DNA of 64,000 nucleotides. Origin: Candidatus Sungiibacteriota bacterium. Its GTDB lineage: Bacteria > Patescibacteria > Paceibacteria > Sungbacterales > SURF-37. A program made the translations under genes and the position numbers. The stretch spans positions 1 through 64,000 of the forward strand of contig JACPMF010000002.1 in assembly GCA_016186145.1 (NCBI GenBank), read 5' to 3'. Shown here one piece after another: positions 8,577 to 15,963 of this stretch (position 1 is its first letter; every line of letters begins with the position of its first letter). The notes below the pieces were generated by a model. That model searched no databases. It was not told the origin of the DNA and saw only the letters and a list, made by a program, of their open reading frames with translations.

Positions 8577-8636
8577 GCGGTTAGTGGGCTAACGTTTTGG
8601 CGGCGTTTCAGTCAACCAGTCATGCTACGGAAGGTC

Positions 8637-11285
8637 TTATCCTCCGTGGCATTTTTTATACTTCTTCCCGCTACCACAAGGACACGGATCATTTCGTCCA
8701 GATTGCTGTTTGCCCTTAAGCACAGGCCCGCGAATGCCGTTATTTTCCAACCCCTCTTTCGGCGATTTAAACACAATTTGTCCGTGCGGCTTTTCCGCTT
8801 GAGGCGCGCCGGCTGAACCTATCTTGAATGCCGCGCTCACTGCTTGAACCTCAAACGCCTCCTTCAGTTCCCGGAAAAGCCGCGCGCCTTCGTGCTTGTA
8901 TTCAACCAACGGATCGCGCTGGCCATAGGCCCGAAGCCGCACTGAATCGCGAAGATGCTCCATAATATCAAGATGATCCATCCATAAAACATCGCCGGAC
9001 TGAAGCATAACCGCACGAAGAATATTTCTTCCCGCATTCCCTTCCATACCCTCCCGCCTCTTACGCCACGCCGCCATAAGCGCCTCTTTAATTCCCACAC
9101 TAATCGCTTCGTGTTTCTCTTTCCGCGACATTTGCCCATCATTGCGTATTTGTTCAAGCTCGGCATGCATCGAACCATCAATCTCGGCAAGCGCGCGAAC
9201 ACTCTCAAAAATTTCTTCCGTATTCCAATCATTCTCGGGAACCTCATCGCCGCAATGCGTATCAACGAGCTTTTTTGTGATGCCCGCGATAAATTCATAA
9301 AGTTCTCCCTCTAAAAAACCGAGATCTTCTCCTTTCACCAATAGCTGTTTTCGCATCCTATACACCCAGTCGCGCTGTTTATTCAAAACATCATCAAACT
9401 CCAGCAAGTGCTTACGCGAATCAAAATGAAACCCCTCAATCCGCGACTGCGCGGTTTCGATCGCCTTCGTCACCAGACGATTTTCTATGGGCTGGTCTTC
9501 GGGAATGCCGAAATTTTCCATCATCTGCTTAATGCCGGAGCCTCCAAAAACTCTCATCAAGTCATCCTCTAAGGAAACAAAAAATTGGGAAGATCCGGGG
9601 TCACCCTGCCGTCCGGCACGTCCGCGCAACTGGTTATCGATTCTTCTCGCCTCATGCCGTTCGGTGCCGATAATGTGAAGCCCCCCGGCCTCGCGCGCTT
9701 CGCGCGCTTCGTCGGATAAAACCGGATTCCCTCCAAGGATAATATCTACCCCGCGGCCTGCCATATTTGTAGCAAGAGTCACCGAACCGGGTTTCCCGGC
9801 TTGAGCGATAATCGAAGCCTCTCTTTCATGATTTTTTGCATTTAAAACCTCGTGCGGTATTCCTTCCCGCCGCAAATATTCCGAGAGCCGTTCGTTTTTC
9901 TCGATAGAAACCGTGCCAACAAGCACGGGCTGGCCGAGCTCGTGCCTCTTTTTAATCTCGCTTGCAACCGCAAGAAACTTTCCGTGTTCAGTCCGGAACA
10001 CCAAATCAGAAAGATCGCGCCGGACCATCGCCCGGTTGGTAGGGATCGTAATAACATCAAGATTGTAAACTTTGTGGAACTCTTCAGCGTTAGTCGCCGC
10101 AGTACCGGTCATACCGGCAAGTTTTGCATACATCCTAAAGTAATTCTGAAACGTTACCGTCGCGAGCGTCCGCGATTCTTGCTGGACCCGAACACCCTCT
10201 TTTGCCTCCACCGCCTGGTGCAAACCCTCTGACCACCGCCTCCCGGGCATCAGGCGTCCGGTGAATTCATCAACGATGATCACTTCGTCATCTTTAACGA
10301 CATAGTCGCGGTCTCGCTGAAAAAGAGCTTGCGCCCGCAACGCCTGTTCAAGATACCGCACATACCGGAATCCCTTTTCGGTGTAAATATCCTTCACGCC
10401 AAGGAGTTTTTCAACGTTCTCAATGCCGTCCTCGGTGATAGTAACCGCTTTTAACTTCGCGTCCACATTGTAATCAATATTTTCTTTCAATTGGGGAACG
10501 ATCCCCGCAAATGTCCGATAATACTCGGACGACTCCTGGTCCGGCATTGAAATAATCAGCGGGGTCCGCGCCTCGTCGATAAGAATGGAATCAATTTCAT
10601 CAACAATTGCGAAATAATGTTCCCGCTGTCCAAGATCATTCATCCGATACGCCATGTTGTCGCGAAGATAATCAAAACCGAATTCATTGTTGGTGCCGTA
10701 GGTAATATCCGCCATATACGCTTCGTGCCGCGAACACGGCCGCCAGTGATCAAGCCGAGGATCCCCGTGCGAGGGTACGATCTGATAATCCGGGTCGTAA
10801 ATTCCGGAGAAATCGTGCGCTATCACCCCCACGGAAACCCCGAGCGCGTGGTACACCGGACCCATCCAGCCCCCGCCTACCCGTGAAAGATAATCATTCG
10901 GAGTTACCAGATGACACCCTTTTCCTGCCAGCGAATTCAAATACAACGGCAGTGTTGCAACGAGCGTTTTTCCTTCACCTGTTTTCATCTCGGCGATTTT
11001 TCCCTGATGCAAAACAACGCCGCCCATGAGCTGGACGTCAAAGTGGCGCTGGCCAAGAACTCGTCTGGCCGCCTCACGCACTGCGGCAAAAGCATCCGGC
11101 AGAAGGTCATCAAGCGTTTCGCCTCCAGAAATCCGCTTTTTGAATTCTTCCGTTTTTTTTAGGATTTCCACTTCCGAAAGCTTCCCGAATTCCGGCTCTC
11201 GCGAATTGATTTTCCCAACAAACGGCAAAAGTGAACGGACAACTCGGCCGTTCGGATCGCCAAAAACTTTCGTGAAAATTGACAT
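8637..11285 (-). CDS. secA: Preprotein translocase ATPase SecA
   Basis: 882 residues, a full-length SecA. Walker A is MKTGEGKTLVA (residues 100-110), Walker B is in VDEIDSILIDEARTPL, the helicase motif FRMYAKLAGMTGTA and the second nucleotide-binding domain (ATNMAGRGVDIILGGNP, ending QLRGRAGRQGDPG) are intact, and the C-terminus carries the zinc-binding SEC-C motif (NDPCPCGSGKKYKKCHG). SecA drives protein export through SecYEG. It is the main motor for the secDF pair at 3-5 kb. Confidence 0.98.
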   Translation of the reverse strand: MSIFTKVFGDPNGRVVRSLLPFVGKINSREPEFGKLSEVEILKKTEEFKKRISGGETLDDLLPDAFAAVREAARRVLGQRHFDVQLMGGVVLHQGKIAEMKTGEGKTLVATLPLYLNSLAGKGCHLVTPNDYLSRVGGGWMGPVYHALGVSVGVIAHDFSGIYDPDYQIVPSHGDPRLDHWRPCSRHEAYMADITYGTNNEFGFDYLRDNMAYRMNDLGQREHYFAIVDEIDSILIDEARTPLIISMPDQESSEYYRTFAGIVPQLKENIDYNVDAKLKAVTITEDGIENVEKLLGVKDIYTEKGFRYVRYLEQALRAQALFQRDRDYVVKDDEVIIVDEFTGRLMPGRRWSEGLHQAVEAKEGVRVQQESRTLATVTFQNYFRMYAKLAGMTGTAATNAEEFHKVYNLDVITIPTNRAMVRRDLSDLVFRTEHGKFLAVASEIKKRHELGQPVLVGTVSIEKNERLSEYLRREGIPHEVLNAKNHEREASIIAQAGKPGSVTLATNMAGRGVDIILGGNPVLSDEAREAREAGGLHIIGTERHEARRIDNQLRGRAGRQGDPGSSQFFVSLEDDLMRVFGGSGIKQMMENFGIPEDQPIENRLVTKAIETAQSRIEGFHFDSRKHLLEFDDVLNKQRDWVYRMRKQLLVKGEDLGFLEGELYEFIAGITKKLVDTHCGDEVPENDWNTEEIFESVRALAEIDGSMHAELEQIRNDGQMSRKEKHEAISVGIKEALMAAWRKRREGMEGNAGRNILRAVMLQSGDVLWMDHLDIMEHLRDSVRLRAYGQRDPLVEYKHEGARLFRELKEAFEVQAVSAAFKIGSAGAPQAEKPHGQIVFKSPKEGLENNGIRGPVLKGKQQSGRNDPCPCGSGKKYKKCHGG

Positions 11286-11354
11286 GCCACCAAATTATAT
11301 GCCTCATTTCATCTTTGGGAAAGAGACCTGATCAAAACCCATTTGGGATGGATT

Positions 11355-11729
11355 TTAATCACGCCGTACTTCTTTTCTCCTGGTTCTTTGCGGACGGTAC
11401 AGGGTATCGAAAAATTTAAACACATCGCGGGCCTTACGGCTGTTATCGCGCGTGTAATTGCAGAAAAAAACATCGACATTAACAAACTTTCGTTCCGGCC
11501 ACGTATGAACGGTAATATGGGATTCGGACACGATTACTACTCCTGTTATTCCGCTCTCGCCAAGACTTTCAGTAACCGGGAATTTATGGAAACGGCTGGC
11601 AACAATCTTAAAACCAGCCCTTCTTATAATACGAAGTGTTTTCGTACGAACCAGTTCTTTGTTTATAAAATATTTACCCTCACCCAGGCACTCATGAAAG
11701 TCAGCGAGGATGTGCAGACTTTTTTTCAT
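11355..11729 (-). CDS. AdoMetDC-family pyruvoyl decarboxylase, copy 2
   Basis: 124 residues, similar in length to bacterial/archaeal SpeD/SpeH proenzymes. The self-cleavage site ESHITVHTWPE lies at about residues 69-79; the Ser would become the pyruvoyl group. A Cys (FFCNYT, about residue 89) matches the usual proton donor. It begins directly after the stop of the paralogue at 11730 with no gap. S-adenosylmethionine decarboxylase makes the aminopropyl donor for spermidine, but some family members decarboxylate arginine (Sulfolobus) or ornithine. No spermidine synthase is in this window, so the substrate is uncertain. Confidence 0.85.
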   Translation of the reverse strand: MKKSLHILADFHECLGEGKYFINKELVRTKTLRIIRRAGFKIVASRFHKFPVTESLGESGITGVVIVSESHITVHTWPERKFVNVDVFFCNYTRDNSRKARDVFKFFDTLYRPQRTRRKEVRRD

Positions 11730-12140
11730 TTATTCAGCAAAATTTCTGATCGGATAACGCCGACCGCGGGTAATTATGTTTTTTTCAGTAGAATCCGCGC
11801 CAAAAAAATTTTTTACAAAAACAGCAACCCGCCCGTGAGAAAAATCGCGACAAGAATATATGTCTACGCTGACAAATTTTCTTTTCGGAAAAGTATGGAC
11901 GCTTATATGGGACTCTTGAATAACGACAAACCCCGACCAGCCGCCGGGGTCTTTTTTGTCATTGCCGGGAGCGCGCACGACAATTGGCCCATAAAGCTTT
12001 GTCATGCCCAGCTTTTTAACCGCGCTGTTTAAAAAACGCCGGGCGGTTGATCGCCTGTCAAGCAAACTCGGCTTACAACCATAACAATCAAGCGTGAGAT
12101 GCAAACCAAAATGTTGAACCCCCCGTGCTTTCTTCCTCAT
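11730..12140 (-). CDS. AdoMetDC-family pyruvoyl decarboxylase, copy 1
   Basis: 136 residues. The self-processing motif is ESHISVHTFPKRKF, and a Cys follows in DIYSCRDFS, so the proenzyme looks competent. Its N-terminus (FGLHLTLDCYGC) differs clearly from the downstream copy, so this is an old paralogue pair rather than a fresh duplication. Stop and start of the pair are contiguous (TAA-ATG). The two may have different substrates or could form a mixed oligomer; that is inference. The hibernation factor gene ends 6 bp upstream. Confidence 0.85.
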   Translation of the reverse strand: MRKKARGVQHFGLHLTLDCYGCKPSLLDRRSTARRFLNSAVKKLGMTKLYGPIVVRAPGNDKKDPGGWSGFVVIQESHISVHTFPKRKFVSVDIYSCRDFSHGRVAVFVKNFFGADSTEKNIITRGRRYPIRNFAE

Positions 12141-12146
12141 GGTTGC

Positions 12147-12569
12147 TTAATTGCCTTCGTCACGAATCCTTCCTTTCCGAAACATGCGGGCAGACGGATC
12201 GAACCGCAAATCCTTTTTTGCAAGCCGCGCCCCCCTGCGGGCAAGCGCTTGGGATTTCCCTTTGTACCGTTGAAGCTCCCGCTCTATCTCTTCAGAGAGA
12301 AGATCTATTGCCGAATGAATATCTTCATCAACCGCCTCGGCATACAGCGGCCCCTTTTGCTGAGGAAGGGCGACAACGGCGTCAGCTTTCCATACCATAC
12401 CCTTCCGGTGATGGCGGGTGAGACGACTGAATTCAATATCAATTATAGCCGCTTGGGTTATACGGGGATCCTTAAAAAGCTTGCCGAAAAGCTTGGCAAT
12501 TTTTTCTCTTGCATAAACACCAATAGAACGATTCAGCTTTAAATTCCGACAGGTTAAGGTGAAACGCAT
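12147..12569 (-). CDS. Ribosome hibernation-promoting factor (HPF/YfiA family)
   Basis: 140 residues with a sigma-54 modulation/S30AE fold: MRFTLTCRNLKLNRSIGVYA at the start, KADAVVALPQ and then DEDIHSAIDLLSEEIERELQRYK in the conserved second helix. It resembles short-form HPF, with a basic tail in place of the long C-terminal dimerisation domain. HPF binds the small subunit and idles ribosomes in starvation. It is followed on the same strand by the tandem decarboxylase genes. Confidence 0.88.
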   Translation of the reverse strand: MRFTLTCRNLKLNRSIGVYAREKIAKLFGKLFKDPRITQAAIIDIEFSRLTRHHRKGMVWKADAVVALPQQKGPLYAEAVDEDIHSAIDLLSEEIERELQRYKGKSQALARRGARLAKKDLRFDPSARMFRKGRIRDEGN

Positions 12570-12571
12570 GC

Positions 12572-12769
12572 GAATTTTACTCGCGAGGCAAGTCCCACTT
12601 ACAACGGGACGCAGCGCGAGCGATTAGTAAAATTCAGCACCCTGTTAAATAATTTCGCCTTAGGCGAAATTCCCCTGATAAATCAAATCGAAGATTTTAT
12701 TTATCAGGGGATTTAACAGGGTAAAAATTTTGTTTCTAAAACTTGTTCGGCTGCGCCTCCAAATTTTAG
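12572..12769. repeat. Structured intergenic element E1: fully paired three-way junction
   Basis: Between the PurD-like gene and hpf. Helix A is GAATTTTACT (12572-12581) with AGTAAAATTC (12626-12635), with an inner GTCCC/GGGAC hairpin. A perfect 12-bp closing helix (ACCCTGTTAAAT 12639-12650 with 12711-12722) encloses two perfect hairpins, 9 bp at 12651-12671 and 12 bp at 12672-12710, with no unpaired base at the junctions. Helix B is CTAAAACTTG (12736-12745) with CAAATTTTAG (12760-12769). The A / long-range / B order recurs at 14.2, 18.2 and 50.3 kb, and A plus long-range at 15.6 kb. It is either a mobile palindromic element or a structured RNA. Confidence 0.75.
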
Positions 12770-12779
12770 ACAACGCCCT

Positions 12780-14117
12780 TTAACTAAGATATCCCCACGT
12801 TCTCAATTTATCGCTGTCTTCGGGCCATTTAGCCCCGATGTCAGTTCGATAAAACATGTTCGTAATCATTATATTTTGTACTCGCGAATACGCCTGACGC
12901 CGCGCTTCCTCAACCGTAGAGCCGGACCCGGTAACGGTCATTAAAACCCCCGACTCCCCGGCGATGCGCCACACGCCGTCTTCAACCTTAACATCTTCCA
13001 TATGAACGCCGTCAAGACTTGTTTGTTTTTTGAAAAGAATGGGCAAATCACGATACATCTCTACGGTTTCACGATCTTTTGATTTGGCAAAGAACGTCGG
13101 AACGCTGATTCGCACTCCAATTTGAAAACCCTTTTTGGTTTTCAGTTCAAAACTTTCCCCGCCCGCAAGTTTCTGAAGCCACTCGCTGGCAGGCATAGTA
13201 ATGCCTTCAAGATGTATAAAGAGAATCGGATATCCGAAACGACTGGTAAATTCAAGCGGATAGATGCCGCGTCCGTTTACAATACAGTTTATGTCAACAT
13301 AGCCTACATACCCGGAGTTTTGCAGGGCCGGCAGCATTTTCCCCAGCGTTGCCCTGAAAAGATTGTTCGGCTCGCTCCAAAAAACCAGCGTCCCCATTTC
13401 CCCCGCAAAAGGCCCGATATCTCCGGGGAAAACCCGCTTATGCTCGAAATTGACATTAATCGGCAAAACAAACTCCTTCCCGTTAAAATAAGCTCCAACG
13501 GCAACTTCAACCCCGGACACAAATTTCTGTAAGTGGAACCACGGAGCCTTTTTGCTCCACACTTTTTTATTCTGCTCCAACAGTTCAAGAAGGTCTCTTC
13601 CGTCTTCTTCCTGACCGATAAAAAGAAGACCTTTGCCGCCGGAAGGCGTGTTGCCGCTCGGCTTAAATACGTAACGATCGGGATTTTGCTTGATAAAAGC
13701 AATGGCCTCATCGTAATCCGTGAAGTTCCAGCTCGGCAATATGCTGACACCATGCTTTTTAAGCTCGGCCTGGCCGAACTCCCGGTCAATTTCAAGCCGG
13801 TCGGTATACTCGCTTCCCCCGATTACCAATTTCCCTTTTTTCCGAAGCCTTTCGGCAATATTACCGAATTCAACATCATCGAAAACAACGATATCGGCCC
13901 AATCAACGAAATCTTCCCACCGATCGACTTTTTCAATGAAACCGTTATAAACATCGTGATCCGACTTCTCCTTGATAAAACAGCGCACCTCGTGCCCTTC
14001 TTTTTTCAGCGTCCACGCAAGGTCGCCGCTTAGGCTTTCAAGCGATACAAAAAGAAATTTTGTTGAAGATTTTATTTCGCTGACCGCTCCGTTACTATAA
14101 CCGGTGCCGTTTGCCAC
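12780..14117 (-). CDS. PurD-like ATP-grasp ligase
   Basis: 445 residues with an ATP-grasp architecture like phosphoribosylamine-glycine ligase. An N-terminal nucleotide-fold region (FLFVSLESLSGDLAWTLKKE) is followed by YVFKPSGNTPSGGKGLLFI (the ATP-binding loop, about residues 148-166), FVSGVEVAVGAYFNG, and YVDINCIVNGRGIYPLEFTS. No other purine-pathway gene is nearby, so a true GAR synthetase role is not assured; it may be a diverged ligase retained in CPR. The element E1 lies immediately 3' and E2 immediately 5'. Confidence 0.75.
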   Translation of the reverse strand: MANGTGYSNGAVSEIKSSTKFLFVSLESLSGDLAWTLKKEGHEVRCFIKEKSDHDVYNGFIEKVDRWEDFVDWADIVVFDDVEFGNIAERLRKKGKLVIGGSEYTDRLEIDREFGQAELKKHGVSILPSWNFTDYDEAIAFIKQNPDRYVFKPSGNTPSGGKGLLFIGQEEDGRDLLELLEQNKKVWSKKAPWFHLQKFVSGVEVAVGAYFNGKEFVLPINVNFEHKRVFPGDIGPFAGEMGTLVFWSEPNNLFRATLGKMLPALQNSGYVGYVDINCIVNGRGIYPLEFTSRFGYPILFIHLEGITMPASEWLQKLAGGESFELKTKKGFQIGVRISVPTFFAKSKDRETVEMYRDLPILFKKQTSLDGVHMEDVKVEDGVWRIAGESGVLMTVTGSGSTVEEARRQAYSRVQNIMITNMFYRTDIGAKWPEDSDKLRTWGYLS

Positions 14118-14178
14118 TTTGAGAAAAAATTAATTGAATGATACACAGATGATAAAAAAAATGACCGGTGCGGTCAAC

Positions 14179-14395
14179 TGTGGATAAGTTCCAATTTTAT
14201 TCGCGAGCCGATTTTTTCGGCGAGCGACTATAAAATTGAGAACCCCGTTAGATAGCGGAACAAACTACGGGAAGATCTGCAAAAAATATGATGCGCATAA
14301 CATGGTTACCACACCAAAAACGTTTAGTTTCCGCATCTAACGGGGTGAATGTTTTACAGCTGCTCGGCCGCTCAATGCGGCCTTGCAGGTAAAAC
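14179..14395. repeat. Structured intergenic element E2 (CCCCGTTAGAT inverted repeat)
   Basis: Helix A is CAATTTTAT (14192-14200) with ATAAAATTG (14230-14238), plus inner TCGC/GCGA and GCCGA/TCGGC pairs. The long-range helix is ACCCCGTTAGAT (14242-14253) with ATCTAACGGGGT (14335-14346), continued by GCGG and AAACTA pairs to about 22 bp. Helix B is GTTTTAC (14351-14357) with GTAAAAC (14389-14395), with inner CTGC/GCAG and GGCCGC/GCGGCC. A perfect DnaA-box-like TGTGGATAA (14179-14187) precedes helix A, as in E3. It fills the murB-PurD junction and helix B touches the murB stop. Confidence 0.75.
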
Positions 14396-15384
14396 TATTC
14401 AAACCCAATATATTGTATCTCTTCCTCTAGAAGAATACCGAATTTTCGATGGACGCGCTCTTTGACAAGTGCTACGAGCATAATAACATCTTCCGCTTTT
14501 GCGTCTCCTGTATTTATGAAAAAGTTTGCGTGCTTCCGCGAAATCATGGCGTTACCTATTCTTTGGCCCTTCAGCCCAACCTCATCAATAAGAAATCCCG
14601 CGGAAATACCCGGCGCTGATTCAAATTTTTTCAGAACCGGAAACCGCAAAAGAAGCGCCTTTTGATCAATGTCTTTCCGGCTCCACGGCACATTTTTAAA
14701 AATACATCCGGCGCATTTTGCGCCGATGTCTTGGGTATCAACACGCCGGGAAACCAAGTCTTTCATGCGCTCCTGAATCAGCTGCGGCTCGCCTTTTTTC
14801 AACGCAAGAACTGCCGAGATAATTACAAAATTCGGGCTATGCTTAAAAATAGAGTCGCGATAGCCAAACTCACAGCTTTTAGCTTTTAGCTTATAGTCCC
14901 GACCCTGTCGAGGATCCTCGATGGCTCTGCCATCGGGACTTTTAGCTTCATTAACGTCAAATACTTCGACTGCTTCAACGACGTCTTTCATTTCGCTACC
15001 GAAACACCCGGAATTTCCACGAACCGACCCCCCAACCGTTCCCGGTATGCCAACTCCCCATTCAAAACCGGAAAGACCGGCCCGCGCGGCTTCACTCGCA
15101 AGATACGGCAGCATAACTCCGGCATCAGCTAAAATTTTTTCGCCGTTGATAGTAACTCGGTTAGCGCTGTTTTTAATAAAAACGCCGTCAAATCCCTTAT
15201 CAGAAACAAGAACATTCGATCCCGCCCCCAAAATAAAAAACGGCAAACCGCGTTCTCCGGCAAAACGCAAAGCGTCAACAAGCTCTTCCCGAGACTTTAC
15301 TTCAACAAAAAATCTGGCCGGCCCGCCTATTTTAAAAACGGTGTGCGCTTTCAACGGAATATTTTCTTGAACGTTAACTCCCAT
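14395..15384 (-). CDS. murB: UDP-N-acetylenolpyruvoylglucosamine reductase MurB
   Basis: 329 residues. FAD-binding motifs (ILGAGSNVLVSDKGFDGV, GIPGTVGGSVRGNSGCFG) and the substrate region (FGYRDSIFKH) are present. The catalytic proton-donor position reads AGCIFKN, with Cys where E. coli has Ser, a variant I recall in other MurB proteins. It makes UDP-MurNAc, the first committed peptidoglycan precursor. Residues about 149-164 are an in-frame palindromic insertion (see 14895-14940) next to the FGYRDS loop; the frame stays open, so the enzyme is probably still made. A possible promoter (TTGTAC, 17 bp, TATATC) lies upstream on the minus strand at about 15430-15460. Confidence 0.95.
   Translation of the reverse strand: MGVNVQENIPLKAHTVFKIGGPARFFVEVKSREELVDALRFAGERGLPFFILGAGSNVLVSDKGFDGVFIKNSANRVTINGEKILADAGVMLPYLASEAARAGLSGFEWGVGIPGTVGGSVRGNSGCFGSEMKDVVEAVEVFDVNEAKSPDGRAIEDPRQGRDYKLKAKSCEFGYRDSIFKHSPNFVIISAVLALKKGEPQLIQERMKDLVSRRVDTQDIGAKCAGCIFKNVPWSRKDIDQKALLLRFPVLKKFESAPGISAGFLIDEVGLKGQRIGNAMISRKHANFFINTGDAKAEDVIMLVALVKERVHRKFGILLEEEIQYIGFE
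14895..14940. repeat. In-frame palindromic insertion inside murB
   Basis: AGTCCCGA (14895-14902) pairs with TCGGGACT (14933-14940), and the centre holds the perfect palindrome TCGAGGATCCTCGA (14908-14921). Similar TTTTAGCTT words flank both sides, possibly a target duplication. It encodes about 15 residues (SPDGRAIEDPRQGRD) absent from typical MurB. It resembles Rickettsia palindromic elements in behaviour, not in sequence. Confidence 0.7.
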
Positions 15385-15486
15385 ATTTTGAGGGTAAACT
15401 CAAAACACAGCCCTTGCAACATCAATTGTGTGATATAGTATTATAAAGTGTTGCGTACAATAGAAACCAGCATTGTTCGCCCCCTC

Positions 15487-15686
15487 ACCACCTTTTGACT
15501 TTCTTGGTGGGCTGTAGAGCTGGCACTCACAAAAGACCCCGTAGTAGACCTGCGGTTCACTACGGGGCAGGCATTAGAATTGTTCCCGTTTTGTCTACGA
15601 GCCGAAGCGAGTAGCTACAAAACGCAATCCCGCCAAATTTTAGACAGGGACACTGAGCTGGCACTCACAAAAGACATTAGAATTGG
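15487..15686. repeat. Intergenic direct repeat with a hairpin present in only one copy
   Basis: AGCTGGCACTCACAAAAGAC occurs at 15518-15537 and again at 15656-15675; both copies lead into CATTAGAATTG. In the first copy a 33-bp hairpin (CCCGTAGT paired with ACTACGGG, 15538-15570) separates the two words; in the second they are adjacent. A further CCACC/GGTGG hairpin lies at about 15487-15510. The second copy forms the loop of element E5. This looks like insertion or loss of a hairpin module. Confidence 0.55.
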
Positions 15687-15724
15687 AGTAAAACCCTCAG
15701 TGTCCCTTTGTGAAATTTGGCGGG
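15587..15724. repeat. Structured intergenic element E5
   Basis: Helix A is CGTTTTGT (15587-15594) with ACAAAACG (15617-15624) and inner CTAC/GTAG. The long-range helix is CCCGCCAAATTT (15629-15640) with AAATTTGGCGGG (15713-15724), continued by a second perfect 12-bp helix AGGGACACTGAG (15646-15657) with CTCAGTGTCCCT (15696-15707). Helix A resembles that of E3 (CTACGAG...GCGAGTAG in both) although the long-range sequences are unrelated. It lies between murB and the small RNA. Confidence 0.7.
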
Positions 15725-15803
15725 AGAGTAAAACCCTCTGCGGCCCTCTTGGCCCGTCAAAAAAGTGTAGTAAAAAACACCGTAATATAATTGCTCTATT
15801 CAA

Positions 15804-15830
15804 AAAAACGCGCATAAGCGCGCTTTTTTT
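15804..15830. terminator. Bidirectional intrinsic terminator
   Basis: CGCGC, loop ATAA, GCGCG, flanked by A-tract and T-tract on both sides, so it can act on both strands. On the minus strand it would stop read-through from the small RNA before E5 and murB. Confidence 0.8.
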
Positions 15831-15837
15831 GAATTAG

Positions 15838-15913
15838 TAAAAAGCCCAGGATTGCTCCTTGGCTTTTCACCGACATTAGATGGGTCCCCGACTTTCGCCG
15901 AGAGACACTCACT
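15838..15913 (-). ncRNA. Candidate small RNA with own promoter and terminator
   Basis: A minus-strand transcript of about 75 nt starts near 15913, set by the promoter at 15920-15948. It carries a CUCGGC-GAAA-GUCGGG hairpin with a GNRA tetraloop (15902 to 15887), a single-stranded middle (GACCCATCTAATGTCGG), and an intrinsic terminator (AAAAGCCAAGGA, loop GCAA, TCCTGGGCTTTT, 15867 to 15840, then U-rich). No open frame of meaningful length is inside. It does not match an RNA family I can name; a leader/attenuator for murB is an alternative, but a second terminator at 15804-15830 intervenes. Confidence 0.5.
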
Positions 15914-15919
15914 GCTTTA

Positions 15920-15948
15920 TATGTAGCAAATTCGAGTTATATTGTCAA
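15920..15948 (-). promoter_or_regulatory. Sigma-70-like promoter of the candidate small RNA
   Basis: On the minus strand TTGACA (15948-15943) and TACATA (15925-15920) are separated by exactly 17 bases, a near-consensus promoter. It lies just 3' of the peptidoglycan-binding gene, so it cannot serve that gene. Confidence 0.7.
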
Positions 15949-15963
15949 GTAGTTTTCCACAAC

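Noticed and set aside
12572..12769. E1 as a plain rho-independent terminator
   Set aside because: The closing helix and helix B lack an adjacent U-tract, and the multi-hairpin arrangement is far larger than needed.
14411..14889. Plus-strand ORFs opposite murB
   Set aside because: They have no ribosome site, no recognised motif and mirror the coding strand of an essential gene.
15838..15913. Small SRP RNA, 6S RNA or tmRNA
   Set aside because: It lacks the SRP GGAAGCAG-type loop, is too short for 6S or tmRNA, and has no tRNA-like ends.
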